Source: Asanoa ferruginea
GTDB taxonomy: Bacteria; Actinomycetota; Actinomycetes; Mycobacteriales; Micromonosporaceae
Direction: 5' to 3'
NCBI RefSeq assembly: GCF_003387075.1
Contig: NZ_QUMQ01000001.1
Location: 1,860,001-1,924,000 of the forward strand
Length of the DNA stretch: 64,000 nt
Part shown: positions 42,907 through 51,046 of the stretch, piece by piece
How the letters are laid out: each line of letters begins with the position of its first letter
Numbering within the stretch: position 1 is the stretch's first letter
Translations under genes and position numbers: made by a program
The notes under the pieces: generated by a model
What the model was told of the DNA's origin: nothing
Database searches by the model: none
Seen by the model: only the letters and a program-made list of their open reading frames with translations

Positions 42907-43817
42907 ACCCGTTTCTCGTTCCCGGTTGCGTCGACGCGCGGACTCCGCTCAACCCCGGCGTGCACGGAACCCACGAGGATTACGCCGACGTCGATCACAC
43001 TGAGCGCCAGTTCAGCGCTTTCCAGGCCGACTTCCAGGGTGGCGACGGAGTCCTACAAGACGGCCGGCTGGTGGTCGTCAGCGGGCCTTATGGCAGCGGC
43101 AAGACGGCGCTCGTCAACCGCTGTGTGAAATGGCTCAGCAGCGCGTCAGGCGAACGCCATCCGGTCGTGGTCGATCTCCGGCGCGACAGGTTGGACCGCG
43201 GCGAGGTCGCCGACCGGATCAAGTTCATCGCGGGCCGGTTGGTCGACGAGCTACGCACCCGCCGGCTCCTGGAGACCGCCGGCGACCTGGCGCAGCGGCT
43301 CGAAGAGCCCGACCGGATGTTCCCGATCCTCAGCCAGGTGCTCGGCCCGAGCACGTTCCTGGTGGTCCTGCTGCCGCCCTCCGGCGACCTGGTCAGCGAG
43401 CTGATCAAATACGCCCGCTTCGCCCGCGCCAAGCTGCTGTTCTTCGCCGAGACCGCCTATTGGAGCAGCCTGCGCGAACGCCGGGCGGAGTTCCACTCGG
43501 CCGGTGGCTCGCCGCCGCTGTTCCTGGAGCTGGGGCCGCTCGCCGAAAGCGACGGAGACACCTTCTGGGACTTCCGGCTCGAGCGCTTCCTGGAATACGG
43601 GAGCTGGCCACACGGCGACGCACCGCCCCAGGTCGCTCCGGAGAAGCTGAAGAGCCTGGTCAGCCAGCGTCCGATGTCGATCGGCGAGCTCCAGCTCGTG
43701 CTGCACGCGGTCTGGGAACTGCTGTGCGCCGAGCCCGAGCAGCCGGAAATGATCTCCGACGAGCACTTCTGGCGGGCGTACGTCCGGCTCTACGCATCCG
43801 GGACTGGTGACCGATGA
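42903..43817 (+). CDS. P-loop NTPase, unknown family
   Basis: 304 residues. Walker A is VVSGPYGSGKTALVNRCV (about 58-75). A likely Walker B-type strand is FLVVLLPPSGD, which lacks the usual Asp-Glu pair, so catalysis may be altered. The N-terminal stretch has FLVPGCVDARTPLNPGVHG and DVDHTERQF, hinting at a binding site for a partner. Starts and stops overlap both neighbours (42903-42906 and 43814-43817). Confidence 0.65.
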   Translation: MNPFLVPGCVDARTPLNPGVHGTHEDYADVDHTERQFSAFQADFQGGDGVLQDGRLVVVSGPYGSGKTALVNRCVKWLSSASGERHPVVVDLRRDRLDRGEVADRIKFIAGRLVDELRTRRLLETAGDLAQRLEEPDRMFPILSQVLGPSTFLVVLLPPSGDLVSELIKYARFARAKLLFFAETAYWSSLRERRAEFHSAGGSPPLFLELGPLAESDGDTFWDFRLERFLEYGSWPHGDAPPQVAPEKLKSLVSQRPMSIGELQLVLHAVWELLCAEPEQPEMISDEHFWRAYVRLYASGTGDR

Positions 43818-46057
43818 CGACACCTCAGGCTGGGTTCGCCAACCCGTTCCCGTCCACCGCCAACGCCTCCGGCCAGCCCGTCGACCCCGATCTGGCCGTC
43901 CACACGCCGGCCGTGACCACCGCGGCCGCGCTGTTCGACGCCTTCCTCCGGGGCGGCCAGCAAGGCGAGGTGCTCGCGGTCATCGGCGGTGCCGGCACCG
44001 GCAAGACCTACCTGTCGGGCGTGCTGCGCGGGATGGCCGATCAGGCCCAACCACCGGTGCGCTCGTTCTACGCGCAGGTCTCCGCGACCTCGTTCCAGGG
44101 CGTGCTCGGTTCGTTCGTCCGGGCCGTCAAACGCGACGAGTCGACCGTGCGTGCCGGGGTGCGGCACCTCTTCGCCCAGGTGGTCGCCGACGCCCTTGGC
44201 GACTCCGACCTCGGCCGGCATCTCGGCCCGGAGCTGCGCGGCGGCAAGCTCGACCCGGTCACCCTGGTGCAGCGGATGCGCCTCGACCGGGGCGCCTACC
44301 TGGAGACCCTGACCACCCGCCTGGAGCAGCTCACCGACCACCCGGGGATCGCGACCGCGCTCACGCTGTTGCTGCGGCCGGGTTTCGACCACGCGGTCTG
44401 GACCTGGCTGGCCGGCGGCGAGCCGGCCGGCGTGCTGCGCGACCGGCGGATCGCCGCCGCGTTGGAGAGCGACGCCGACGCGCTCCGGGCGATGGGCGCG
44501 CTGATCTCGGTGATCTGTGCGCCCGGCCGCAAGATCCTGCTCACCTTCGACGAGCTGGAGCGCACGTTCCGGGCCGACCGGCCGCTGACCGAGGAGACCA
44601 CGACCGCGCTGCGCCGGTTCCTGGCCAGCGCGGTCAACGCCGGCGCGTTCGTGGTGCTCTCCGGGTTCACGTCGTTCCTGGAAAACGTGCCCGAAGACGT
44701 CCGTTACCGGATCGGCCCGACCATCCAGACCTCGCCGTTCCAGCCCGAAGACATCCAGCAACTGGTCAACACGAGCCGCGAAGCCGTGCGCGACCAGGCC
44801 ACCGCGCCGCCGCCGTTCAGCCCGAAGGTGGTCGAGCACCTTGCCGACCTGACGGCAGGCGTACCCCGGTTGATCGTGGATCTGTCTCATCGCCTGGTGC
44901 GGGCGACCCGGCCGGCCACCACGACCATCGACGAGGCCGCGATCGAGACCGCGGCACAGGCCTACGTGGAGGAACGGCACGGCGCCTATTTCGCGGAAGA
45001 GGTCCGCCGCGCGCTCACCGAGCAGGGTTGGAAGGTCGAGCCCAACCGCTATGTCGGGCTGAGCCAGGACTCCCATGTGGACTTCTGGGTCGCCGACACC
45101 GATGGTGGCGAGGGCTGCGCCATCCTGGTCGCCGAAAACGTCATCGGCGCGGCCGACGTCAACCGGCAGCGCGACCGGATCTTCACGGTCAAGGAGGGCC
45201 TGCCCACCGGCGAGATCCTGCTGGTGGTCAAGGGATTCCTGGCCCAGGGCGCCGAACGCGAGCTGACCGACCTGACCGGGCGGCGGCCGCTGGTCGCGCA
45301 GCCGGGCCGGATCGGGCGCGACCTCGGCCGCACCGTGCGCGCGATCCTCGCCTCCTTCGAGGCACACGACCCGGTCGAGCGGGTCGGCAACCGGCTCGAC
45401 CGCTTGGGTCAACACCAGGCAACCATGCACGGGTACGTCGCACAGCTCGCACTGTCGATGAACGAGTTGCGCACCGCCAACGAGAAGCACCTCGCCGAGA
45501 TCATCGGACGGCTCCAGCCACCGGAGCCGCAGGGTGCCCAGGGGACGCCCGCGCACCTGCCGCCGGCGGTCGAGGCGATGCTCGACGACGCGCAGCACGT
45601 GCTCGCCGAGTTGCTCGGCCGGGTCGACACGCTGTTCACCGACGCGCTGCACGCCGGGCCCGACCGGGCCCGCGACACCCGGATGGCGCTGCGGGCCCGA
45701 CTACGGCAGCGCAACACCGCGGCCGCGGCCGGCGTCGTGGCGCTGCTGCAACGGCTGATCGCGGCGTTCCGCGAAGAACTGCGGCTCTGGTATGCCGAGG
45801 AGTCGCCGGCCGGAGCGGCCGGGCGCGACACCCGCACGCTCGACGCGCTCTGCCAGACCTACTCGGTGGCCTGCGAATATCTCCCGCTCTTCCAACTCGA
45901 CGAGTTGCGCCACGTCACCGCGCGGTTCGCCGACGTCGACGACCTCCCGACCGAGCGCACCACCGAGATCAGGGCGTCGGAGCTGTTCGGCAACCTCGCC
46001 GGCCGGGTGCAGACCGAGCTGACCGGGCCGACCGCGATGCGCCGCCGGGCCACCTAG
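43814..46057 (+). CDS. AAA-type ATPase with possible nuclease-like segment
   Basis: 747 residues. Walker A VIGGAGTGKTYLSGVL (about 54-70), Walker B ILLTFDELERTF (about 240-252). After the ATPase core, about 390-480 reads as a mixed alpha/beta region (DSHVDFWVADTDGGEGCAIL followed by VAENVIGAADV) with spaced acidic residues, which recalls PD-(D/E)xK endonuclease folds, though the usual lysine is replaced by Asn (AEN). The C-terminal third is helical. Related to large ATPases of the conflict/NLR type in layout only. Its end overlaps the convergent gene at 46054. Confidence 0.6.
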   Translation: MTTPQAGFANPFPSTANASGQPVDPDLAVHTPAVTTAAALFDAFLRGGQQGEVLAVIGGAGTGKTYLSGVLRGMADQAQPPVRSFYAQVSATSFQGVLGSFVRAVKRDESTVRAGVRHLFAQVVADALGDSDLGRHLGPELRGGKLDPVTLVQRMRLDRGAYLETLTTRLEQLTDHPGIATALTLLLRPGFDHAVWTWLAGGEPAGVLRDRRIAAALESDADALRAMGALISVICAPGRKILLTFDELERTFRADRPLTEETTTALRRFLASAVNAGAFVVLSGFTSFLENVPEDVRYRIGPTIQTSPFQPEDIQQLVNTSREAVRDQATAPPPFSPKVVEHLADLTAGVPRLIVDLSHRLVRATRPATTTIDEAAIETAAQAYVEERHGAYFAEEVRRALTEQGWKVEPNRYVGLSQDSHVDFWVADTDGGEGCAILVAENVIGAADVNRQRDRIFTVKEGLPTGEILLVVKGFLAQGAERELTDLTGRRPLVAQPGRIGRDLGRTVRAILASFEAHDPVERVGNRLDRLGQHQATMHGYVAQLALSMNELRTANEKHLAEIIGRLQPPEPQGAQGTPAHLPPAVEAMLDDAQHVLAELLGRVDTLFTDALHAGPDRARDTRMALRARLRQRNTAAAAGVVALLQRLIAAFREELRLWYAEESPAGAAGRDTRTLDALCQTYSVACEYLPLFQLDELRHVTARFADVDDLPTERTTEIRASELFGNLAGRVQTELTGPTAMRRRAT

Positions 46058-47007
46058 CCGGCCTCGTCCAGGCGGCCGCAGAGTTCGGCGAAGCGGTCCT
46101 CGACGCTGGCCACGTAGGCCTGCACCAGGGTCACGCCGACCACCTGGCGGCCGCCGCCGAGCCAGCGGGTGATCACGGCGCCGTCTTCGACGTCGAGCAC
46201 CACCGCCCGGGCCGCCCGGCCGAGCACCGGGTAGACCAGCCGGCGCAGGTCGCGCAGGTCGCCGTCGAGATCGGTGTGGAAACCCCAGTAGACCCGGCGC
46301 AGCCGGGCGGGCGAGGTGTCGCCGTGGGTCTCCGGGAGGTCGAGGCCGCCGAAGCAGTCGACCGCGAACGCGGTGCCGTCGTTGCTCAGATAGAGCACGT
46401 ATTGCAGCCGCTCGTCGATCGCCTCCCGGCAGATCGACAGCAGCCGGGCGTGGGCGTTGCCGGTGATGACCGGGCTGCCGGTCGGTGGTGGCAGCACCGC
46501 GCTGGGCGCGATCGGCTGGAAGCCACCCGGGTTCTGGTCGCTGAGCTCGAACAGCTCGCGCGCCTCGGCGGCCAGCCCAGCCAGCGCCCGGTCGGCCTCC
46601 TGCACCTCGGGTGCCACCGCGAGGCTGGGTTCGGCGGGCAGGTGCGGGTCGCGCAGGCAGAAACCGACGAGGTGGCCGCGGCGCGGGATCGTGTAGGCCA
46701 GCGCGGCACCGGCCGGCGTCTCCAGGACGAGCCGCACCAGCGCGCCGGTGCGCGCCACCTGGAGCTTGTCGTGTAGGTCGAGGCAGACCCCCACGACGCC
46801 CTGCGCGGCGAGCCGGGCCTGCTTGCGCTGCTGCTGGTCGGTGTCGGTCTGGTCGATCGAGAAGGTCCGGTCGCCGTCGACGATCAGGCTCAGATGCGTC
46901 AGGTTGGGGATCCGCCGGGCCAGGTCGGCCGCCGAGAACAGCAGGTCGTGTTGTTCGTCGCTGGGCGGTGGGTCGATGTGGACACTGTCGAAGGCCGACC
47001 GGGTCAC
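46054..47007 (-). CDS. Hypothetical protein downstream of FxsT-like gene
   Basis: 317 residues, no signal peptide or membrane helix and no recognised domain. Composition is soluble mixed alpha/beta with short motifs VVGVCLDLHDKLQVARTG, GHLVGFCLRDPHLP and RLLSICREAIDERLQYV. The GTG at 47007 is preferred because GGAGG lies seven bases upstream; GTG 47013, which overlaps the upstream stop (GTGA), is an alternative. It is translationally linked to the FxsT-like gene, so it probably belongs to the same peptide system. Confidence 0.55.
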   Translation of the reverse strand: MTRSAFDSVHIDPPPSDEQHDLLFSAADLARRIPNLTHLSLIVDGDRTFSIDQTDTDQQQRKQARLAAQGVVGVCLDLHDKLQVARTGALVRLVLETPAGAALAYTIPRRGHLVGFCLRDPHLPAEPSLAVAPEVQEADRALAGLAAEARELFELSDQNPGGFQPIAPSAVLPPPTGSPVITGNAHARLLSICREAIDERLQYVLYLSNDGTAFAVDCFGGLDLPETHGDTSPARLRRVYWGFHTDLDGDLRDLRRLVYPVLGRAARAVVLDVEDGAVITRWLGGGRQVVGVTLVQAYVASVEDRFAELCGRLDEAG

Positions 47008-47009
47008 CG

Positions 47010-50000
47010 TCACACCTCCGGAACGTCGATGTCGATCAGCAGCGAGTGGGGCACCGGACGCCGCCCGCCGCTGAGATATTCGGCCGCCACCCGGGTGTAG
47101 GGGTGCCCGGCGCCGAGGAACTCTTCGCACAGCCCGAGGGTGTCGTGCTGCGGACCCTGATCCGACATGCCGGCCAGGTTGAGCCGGGCCGCGAGCACCC
47201 AGGGATGCACCTCGCCGAGCCGGCCGGCCAGGCTTTCGGCCGCCCGGCCGGCCTGGGCCAGCGCCGCGTCGGCGCGGCCCGCGCTCCACAGCACCAGGGC
47301 CAGGTTGGCCCGGCTGGCCTCCACGAAGGGGTGACCCTCGACCAGCGCGGCGGTGTAGAGCTCGAGGCACTGCCGCGCGAGCTCGAGGGCGTCTTCCCAC
47401 TCGGCGAGCCGGAACAGGTCCATCGCCAGGCTGAGCATCCCAGCCTGGGTGCGCGGGTGGTCGAAGCCGAACGTGTGCCGATAGCCGTTGACCGCGTCGG
47501 TGTTGAGCTGGCGGGCGACCGCGTAACGGCCCAGCCGGCGCTCGGCCACCGCCAGGTGACCCTTGATCCGCAGCACGTCGGGGTGGCTGGCCGACTGGAA
47601 CTTGCGGATCCGGTCGAGCGCCGCGTAGAGCCGGCGGCTGGCCTCGCCGTAGCGGCCCAGCTCGCGCTGGAAGCCGGCCGCCGCGGCCATCGACCACCAG
47701 GTCAGCGGGTCGTCGGGGCCGAACAGCGCCTCCCGGCGGGTCAACGTGTCCTGCTCGTGGAAGTAGGCGCGTTCGGGGTAGCCGGCCAGGAAGTAGGAGT
47801 TGGCCAGGTTGTGGCTGGCCTGGAGGGTCTGCGGGTGGTCCTCGCCGAACAGGTCGCGGAACTGGTGCCAGGTGCCCCGGTCCTGGACCAGCGCCTCGGC
47901 GAACTGGCCCAGCCCGCGCAGGTCGCCACTCATGCCGCGGCGGGCGGTGAGCACCCGCACCGAGCGGGCGCCCAGGTCTTTGAGCGCGACGCTGAGCAGC
48001 AACTCGTCGGCGGCCAGCGACTCGCGCGGCCGGCCCATCTGCCGTTGCAGGTCGGCTCGGTAGGTGGCGAGCTGGATGGTGAGCGACTCGCGCGGCGCGT
48101 CGCCGGCCGTCCAGGCGTCGAGGGCGGTCTCCACCTGGGCCAGCCGCTGGGCGCGGACGACGGCGTCGTCGTCGTCGGAGGTCCAGCGCAGTTGGGCCAG
48201 GACCCAGCGGCGCACCGCCCACTCGGGCGAGACGAGCGCGCCGGAGGGCACGAGGTGGTGCCGCAACTCGGCGAGCACCTGACCGTCTTGCAACCGGCCG
48301 GCGGCGAACCCGGCCAGGCCGCGGCGCACCTGGTCGCGGCGGCGGTCGTGCTCTTCGGCCGGGATCGCCTTACGCACCATCGTGCGGACCAGCCCGTGCA
48401 TCTGTAGGTCGGAGTCGGCTCCCCAGAAGACCGAGAAGATCTCCAACCGTTGGCCGAGCCAGATCACCTGGTCGAGGTCGAACGGCTCGTCGAGGAGGGC
48501 CCGCGGCTCGATGCCGGCGGCGTCGGCCAACTGCTCGACCATGGCCGGCCAGCGCAGCAGCGACAGGCTCACCCTGGCCGGGTCGAGGAAGCAGCACAGC
48601 TCGGCGAGGCGGTGGGTGAGCCGGCCGAGCGGGTGCTTGTCGAGCTGGTCGAGGGTCATGCCGACGATCGCCGCGAACGAGGCACCGCCGGCGTCGGCGA
48701 GCCGGTCGCGGATCTCGTCGGCCGCCCAGGACGCGGCCTCCGACGCCGAACTGCCGGCGCGCAACTCGGTCTCCCCGGCGAGTTGGCGGACGAGTGCGCC
48801 GGCGAGGTGCAGGCTCAGCGGTGCCCGGCCGGTCGTCTCGATCAGCTTCTCGCCCTCGACGCCGGGCAGCGCCGGGGCGTAGCCGCGCAGGATGGCGACC
48901 GCCTCGGCGGCGGTCAGCGGCTTGACGTGGACCCGCCGGTTGCGGGTCGCCCAGAGGTCGGGCAGGGTGTCGGCGGCCTGCGGCTGCGCGGTGATGACGA
49001 TGTGCCCGAAGCCCTCCCGGGGCAACAGCTCGACCAGCGTGTCGACATCGTCGGCGGCGTCGTAGACGAGCAGGGTGCGGCCCGGCCGGGCGGCGCGGAG
49101 GGCGTCGAAGGTGGCCGCGACCATGTCGGCCGACGGCTCGACGCCCATCACGTAGCCGAGGCGGGTGAGGCTGGCCCGGACCGTCTGCTCGTCGCCGGCC
49201 GGGATCCACCAGACCACGTCGTAGTCGTAGGCGAAGCGGTAGGCGTAGGCCTGCGCGATCGCGCTCTTGCCGACGCCCGGCTCGCCGGCCAGGATCACCA
49301 CGCCGACGGTCTCCGACTCGACCAGCGCCGACCGGATGTCTTCGAGGTAGGCGTCTCGGCCGACCATCCGGGTGCTGGCCCGGGGCACGGAGAAGAGCTT
49401 CTCGCCGGCCGTCGCCTCGGCCCCGGGGAACCGTTGGCGCGACTCGCGGCCGGCGACCTCGGCGACCCGGTCGCCCATGCCGAACGCGGCCAGCAGCCGC
49501 TTGAGGGCGTCGGCCTCCAGCGGGCCGGTCAGGTCGACCGCCCGCACCGTCGGGAAGGCGTCGTGGCGGCTGGGCTCGACGTTGAGCAGGACCGTCTCGG
49601 CTCCGGGCGCCATCCGGAGGACGTCGGTGACCTCGGCCGCGACCGGCGCGGCGGCGAACGCCGACGAGCCGATCAGCACCAGCAACGACCGCTCGGGACC
49701 GTCGAGCCAGTGCTGCTCGGTGTTCCAGGTGCCGACGGTGAACCCGAGTTGGCGTAGCTGCTCGCCCACCCAGTCGGCCCACGGCCGGTCGGACGGCGCG
49801 TAGGCCAGCACGGCGCGGGTGTCGACGTCGCGCGCGTCGCCGGTCAGGCTGCGCCGGTAGCGCCGGCGGACCGGATCGGGGATCCGCGGCAGGCTGCGCA
49901 CCTCGCCGTTGGTGATGAACCAGACCAGGTCGGCGAACGCTTCGAACGGGCCGGCCGTGCGGGGCGACGTCGGCGGATCGTCGAGCAGGATGCTCAGCGC

Positions 50001-50717
50001 CGAGGCGGCGGGCGACAACTCCGGCACCTTGACGACGCGCTCGGCGAATGCGGCGCCGAGCCGGCTGAACGCCTGCCGGACCTCGCCGATGGTCTGGCTG
50101 GCGCGGGGCAGCACCCGCGCGTCGAACGGCACGGCGGCCGCCGCGGTGCGGCGGGGCCGGCTCGCCGCGTCGCGGATGCTCAACGCCGCTTTCACCGCGT
50201 CGCGGATCGGCGCGTATTGCGGCTGGAAACAGATCACCACCGCGTCGGTGAGCCCGGCGATCAGGTTGGTCTGCGCCTCGGTCGCGGCCGGCAGGCCGAC
50301 CAGGATCACGTCGTATCTGGTGCGGCGCAGCGCGGCGCGGATCTCACCACTCGGCACGCTTTCCAGGTCATTGCCGCGGAGCACCGAGAACGGCCGGCTT
50401 GAACCGAGCAGATCGAGGTTGCCGCGGCCGACCGGAAGGATGTATCTGCACAGTGACAGCGGCTTCTCGATGAATTCGGTGACCAGCCGCGCGGCCTCGG
50501 TGTCGAGCAGGTCGCTGGGGTCGCTCACGCTCATCAGAAATGGATCAAGAAAGGCGCGGACCAACTCGCCGTCGGCACCTGTGTCAATCACGAGCACCCG
50601 CTTGTCGACGTGGCACAACGCGACAGCGGTGTTGGCGACTATCCGGGTAATGCCGACCTCGGGACTCGACGCCGCGAAGGTGACGATCGTGGGCGCCGCT
50701 GAGCCTCGGTCCGTCAT
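47010..50717 (-). CDS. FxSxx-COOH-system TPR protein (FxsT-like), degenerate ParA domain
   Basis: 1235 residues. Residues 1-250 resemble the ParA/CpaE-type SIMIBI domain of FxsT (IVTFAASSPEVGITRIVAN, KRVLVIDTGADGELVRAFL) but the Walker motif lacks the usual K-G-G-V-G-[RK]-T, so nucleotide binding may be lost. About 300-370 is TIR-like (AVLAYAPSDRPWADWVGEQL), shortened and without an obvious catalytic Glu. 450-850 is an NB-ARC-type ATPase (Walker A GEPGVGKSA at 478-486; LLVYDAADD at about 549-557). 850-1220 is tetratricopeptide repeats (SHNLANSYFLAGYPERAYF, RIKGHLAVAERRLGRYAVA, MLSLAMDLFRLAEWEDALE). Known FxsT proteins accompany FxSxx-COOH ribosomal peptides with a radical-SAM maturase; none is seen here. 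First stop overlaps the next gene. Confidence 0.75.
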   Translation of the reverse strand: MTDRGSAAPTIVTFAASSPEVGITRIVANTAVALCHVDKRVLVIDTGADGELVRAFLDPFLMSVSDPSDLLDTEAARLVTEFIEKPLSLCRYILPVGRGNLDLLGSSRPFSVLRGNDLESVPSGEIRAALRRTRYDVILVGLPAATEAQTNLIAGLTDAVVICFQPQYAPIRDAVKAALSIRDAASRPRRTAAAAVPFDARVLPRASQTIGEVRQAFSRLGAAFAERVVKVPELSPAASALSILLDDPPTSPRTAGPFEAFADLVWFITNGEVRSLPRIPDPVRRRYRRSLTGDARDVDTRAVLAYAPSDRPWADWVGEQLRQLGFTVGTWNTEQHWLDGPERSLLVLIGSSAFAAAPVAAEVTDVLRMAPGAETVLLNVEPSRHDAFPTVRAVDLTGPLEADALKRLLAAFGMGDRVAEVAGRESRQRFPGAEATAGEKLFSVPRASTRMVGRDAYLEDIRSALVESETVGVVILAGEPGVGKSAIAQAYAYRFAYDYDVVWWIPAGDEQTVRASLTRLGYVMGVEPSADMVAATFDALRAARPGRTLLVYDAADDVDTLVELLPREGFGHIVITAQPQAADTLPDLWATRNRRVHVKPLTAAEAVAILRGYAPALPGVEGEKLIETTGRAPLSLHLAGALVRQLAGETELRAGSSASEAASWAADEIRDRLADAGGASFAAIVGMTLDQLDKHPLGRLTHRLAELCCFLDPARVSLSLLRWPAMVEQLADAAGIEPRALLDEPFDLDQVIWLGQRLEIFSVFWGADSDLQMHGLVRTMVRKAIPAEEHDRRRDQVRRGLAGFAAGRLQDGQVLAELRHHLVPSGALVSPEWAVRRWVLAQLRWTSDDDDAVVRAQRLAQVETALDAWTAGDAPRESLTIQLATYRADLQRQMGRPRESLAADELLLSVALKDLGARSVRVLTARRGMSGDLRGLGQFAEALVQDRGTWHQFRDLFGEDHPQTLQASHNLANSYFLAGYPERAYFHEQDTLTRREALFGPDDPLTWWSMAAAAGFQRELGRYGEASRRLYAALDRIRKFQSASHPDVLRIKGHLAVAERRLGRYAVARQLNTDAVNGYRHTFGFDHPRTQAGMLSLAMDLFRLAEWEDALELARQCLELYTAALVEGHPFVEASRANLALVLWSAGRADAALAQAGRAAESLAGRLGEVHPWVLAARLNLAGMSDQGPQHDTLGLCEEFLGAGHPYTRVAAEYLSGGRRPVPHSLLIDIDVPEV

Positions 50718-50733
50718 CGACTGTCCACCTCGG

Positions 50734-50937
50734 TCAGGGAGATTCGGGGTCTTCCATTCTCCCGGCGACCATCATGTTCTGGAACCCGTAAAAAGCGGGT
50801 GACCCTCCGTCGTTCTCCTGAATTAGCCGACGTAGCGACGACAGCATCGCCGTTTCCGGCAAATCATCAAGACCTTCGAGTCCCCTGCCCTGGAGGTCTA
50901 GAAGATCCGAGATAAGATCGGCGTCCTCACCACCCAT
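50734..50937 (-). CDS. FxsA-like peptide with atypical core
   Basis: 67 residues from ATG 50937. Residues 6-40 read as an FxsA-type leader: ADLISDLLDLQGRGLEGLDD then LPETAMLSSLRRLIQE, i.e. the SDLxDLxGxxLxxL...LPETxxLxxxLRR pattern of FxSxx-COOH precursors. The tail is AFYGFQNMMVAGRMEDPESP, not the expected FxSxx end, and lies 10 residues beyond the aromatic cluster. Composition is less GC-rich than its neighbours. It is the first gene before the FxsT-like gene (16-base gap) and divergent from the HExxH gene. A TATGCT -10-like element at 50984-50989 and the lack of a ribosome-binding site for the longer start (ATG 50988) favour the shorter product. Confidence 0.65.
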   Translation of the reverse strand: MGGEDADLISDLLDLQGRGLEGLDDLPETAMLSSLRRLIQENDGGSPAFYGFQNMMVAGRMEDPESP

Positions 50938-51046
50938 ACACCGACCACCGCCTTCATCGCGCTCGATCAGGATGAACGGCGCCAGCATAGTCCAGTGATC
51001 GCGTGGCAACGGCACCCAGGACGCACCGCGGAGAGGCGATTCCGAC

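Noticed and set aside
43790-45652. Long minus-strand frame opposite the AAA ATPase gene
   Set aside because: Antisense artefact of GC-rich coding DNA; product lacks any motif.
47014-48222. N-terminal extension of the 46054 gene
   Set aside because: It reads the FxsT-like gene out of frame and gives an Arg/Pro/Gly-rich tail with no similarity to anything.
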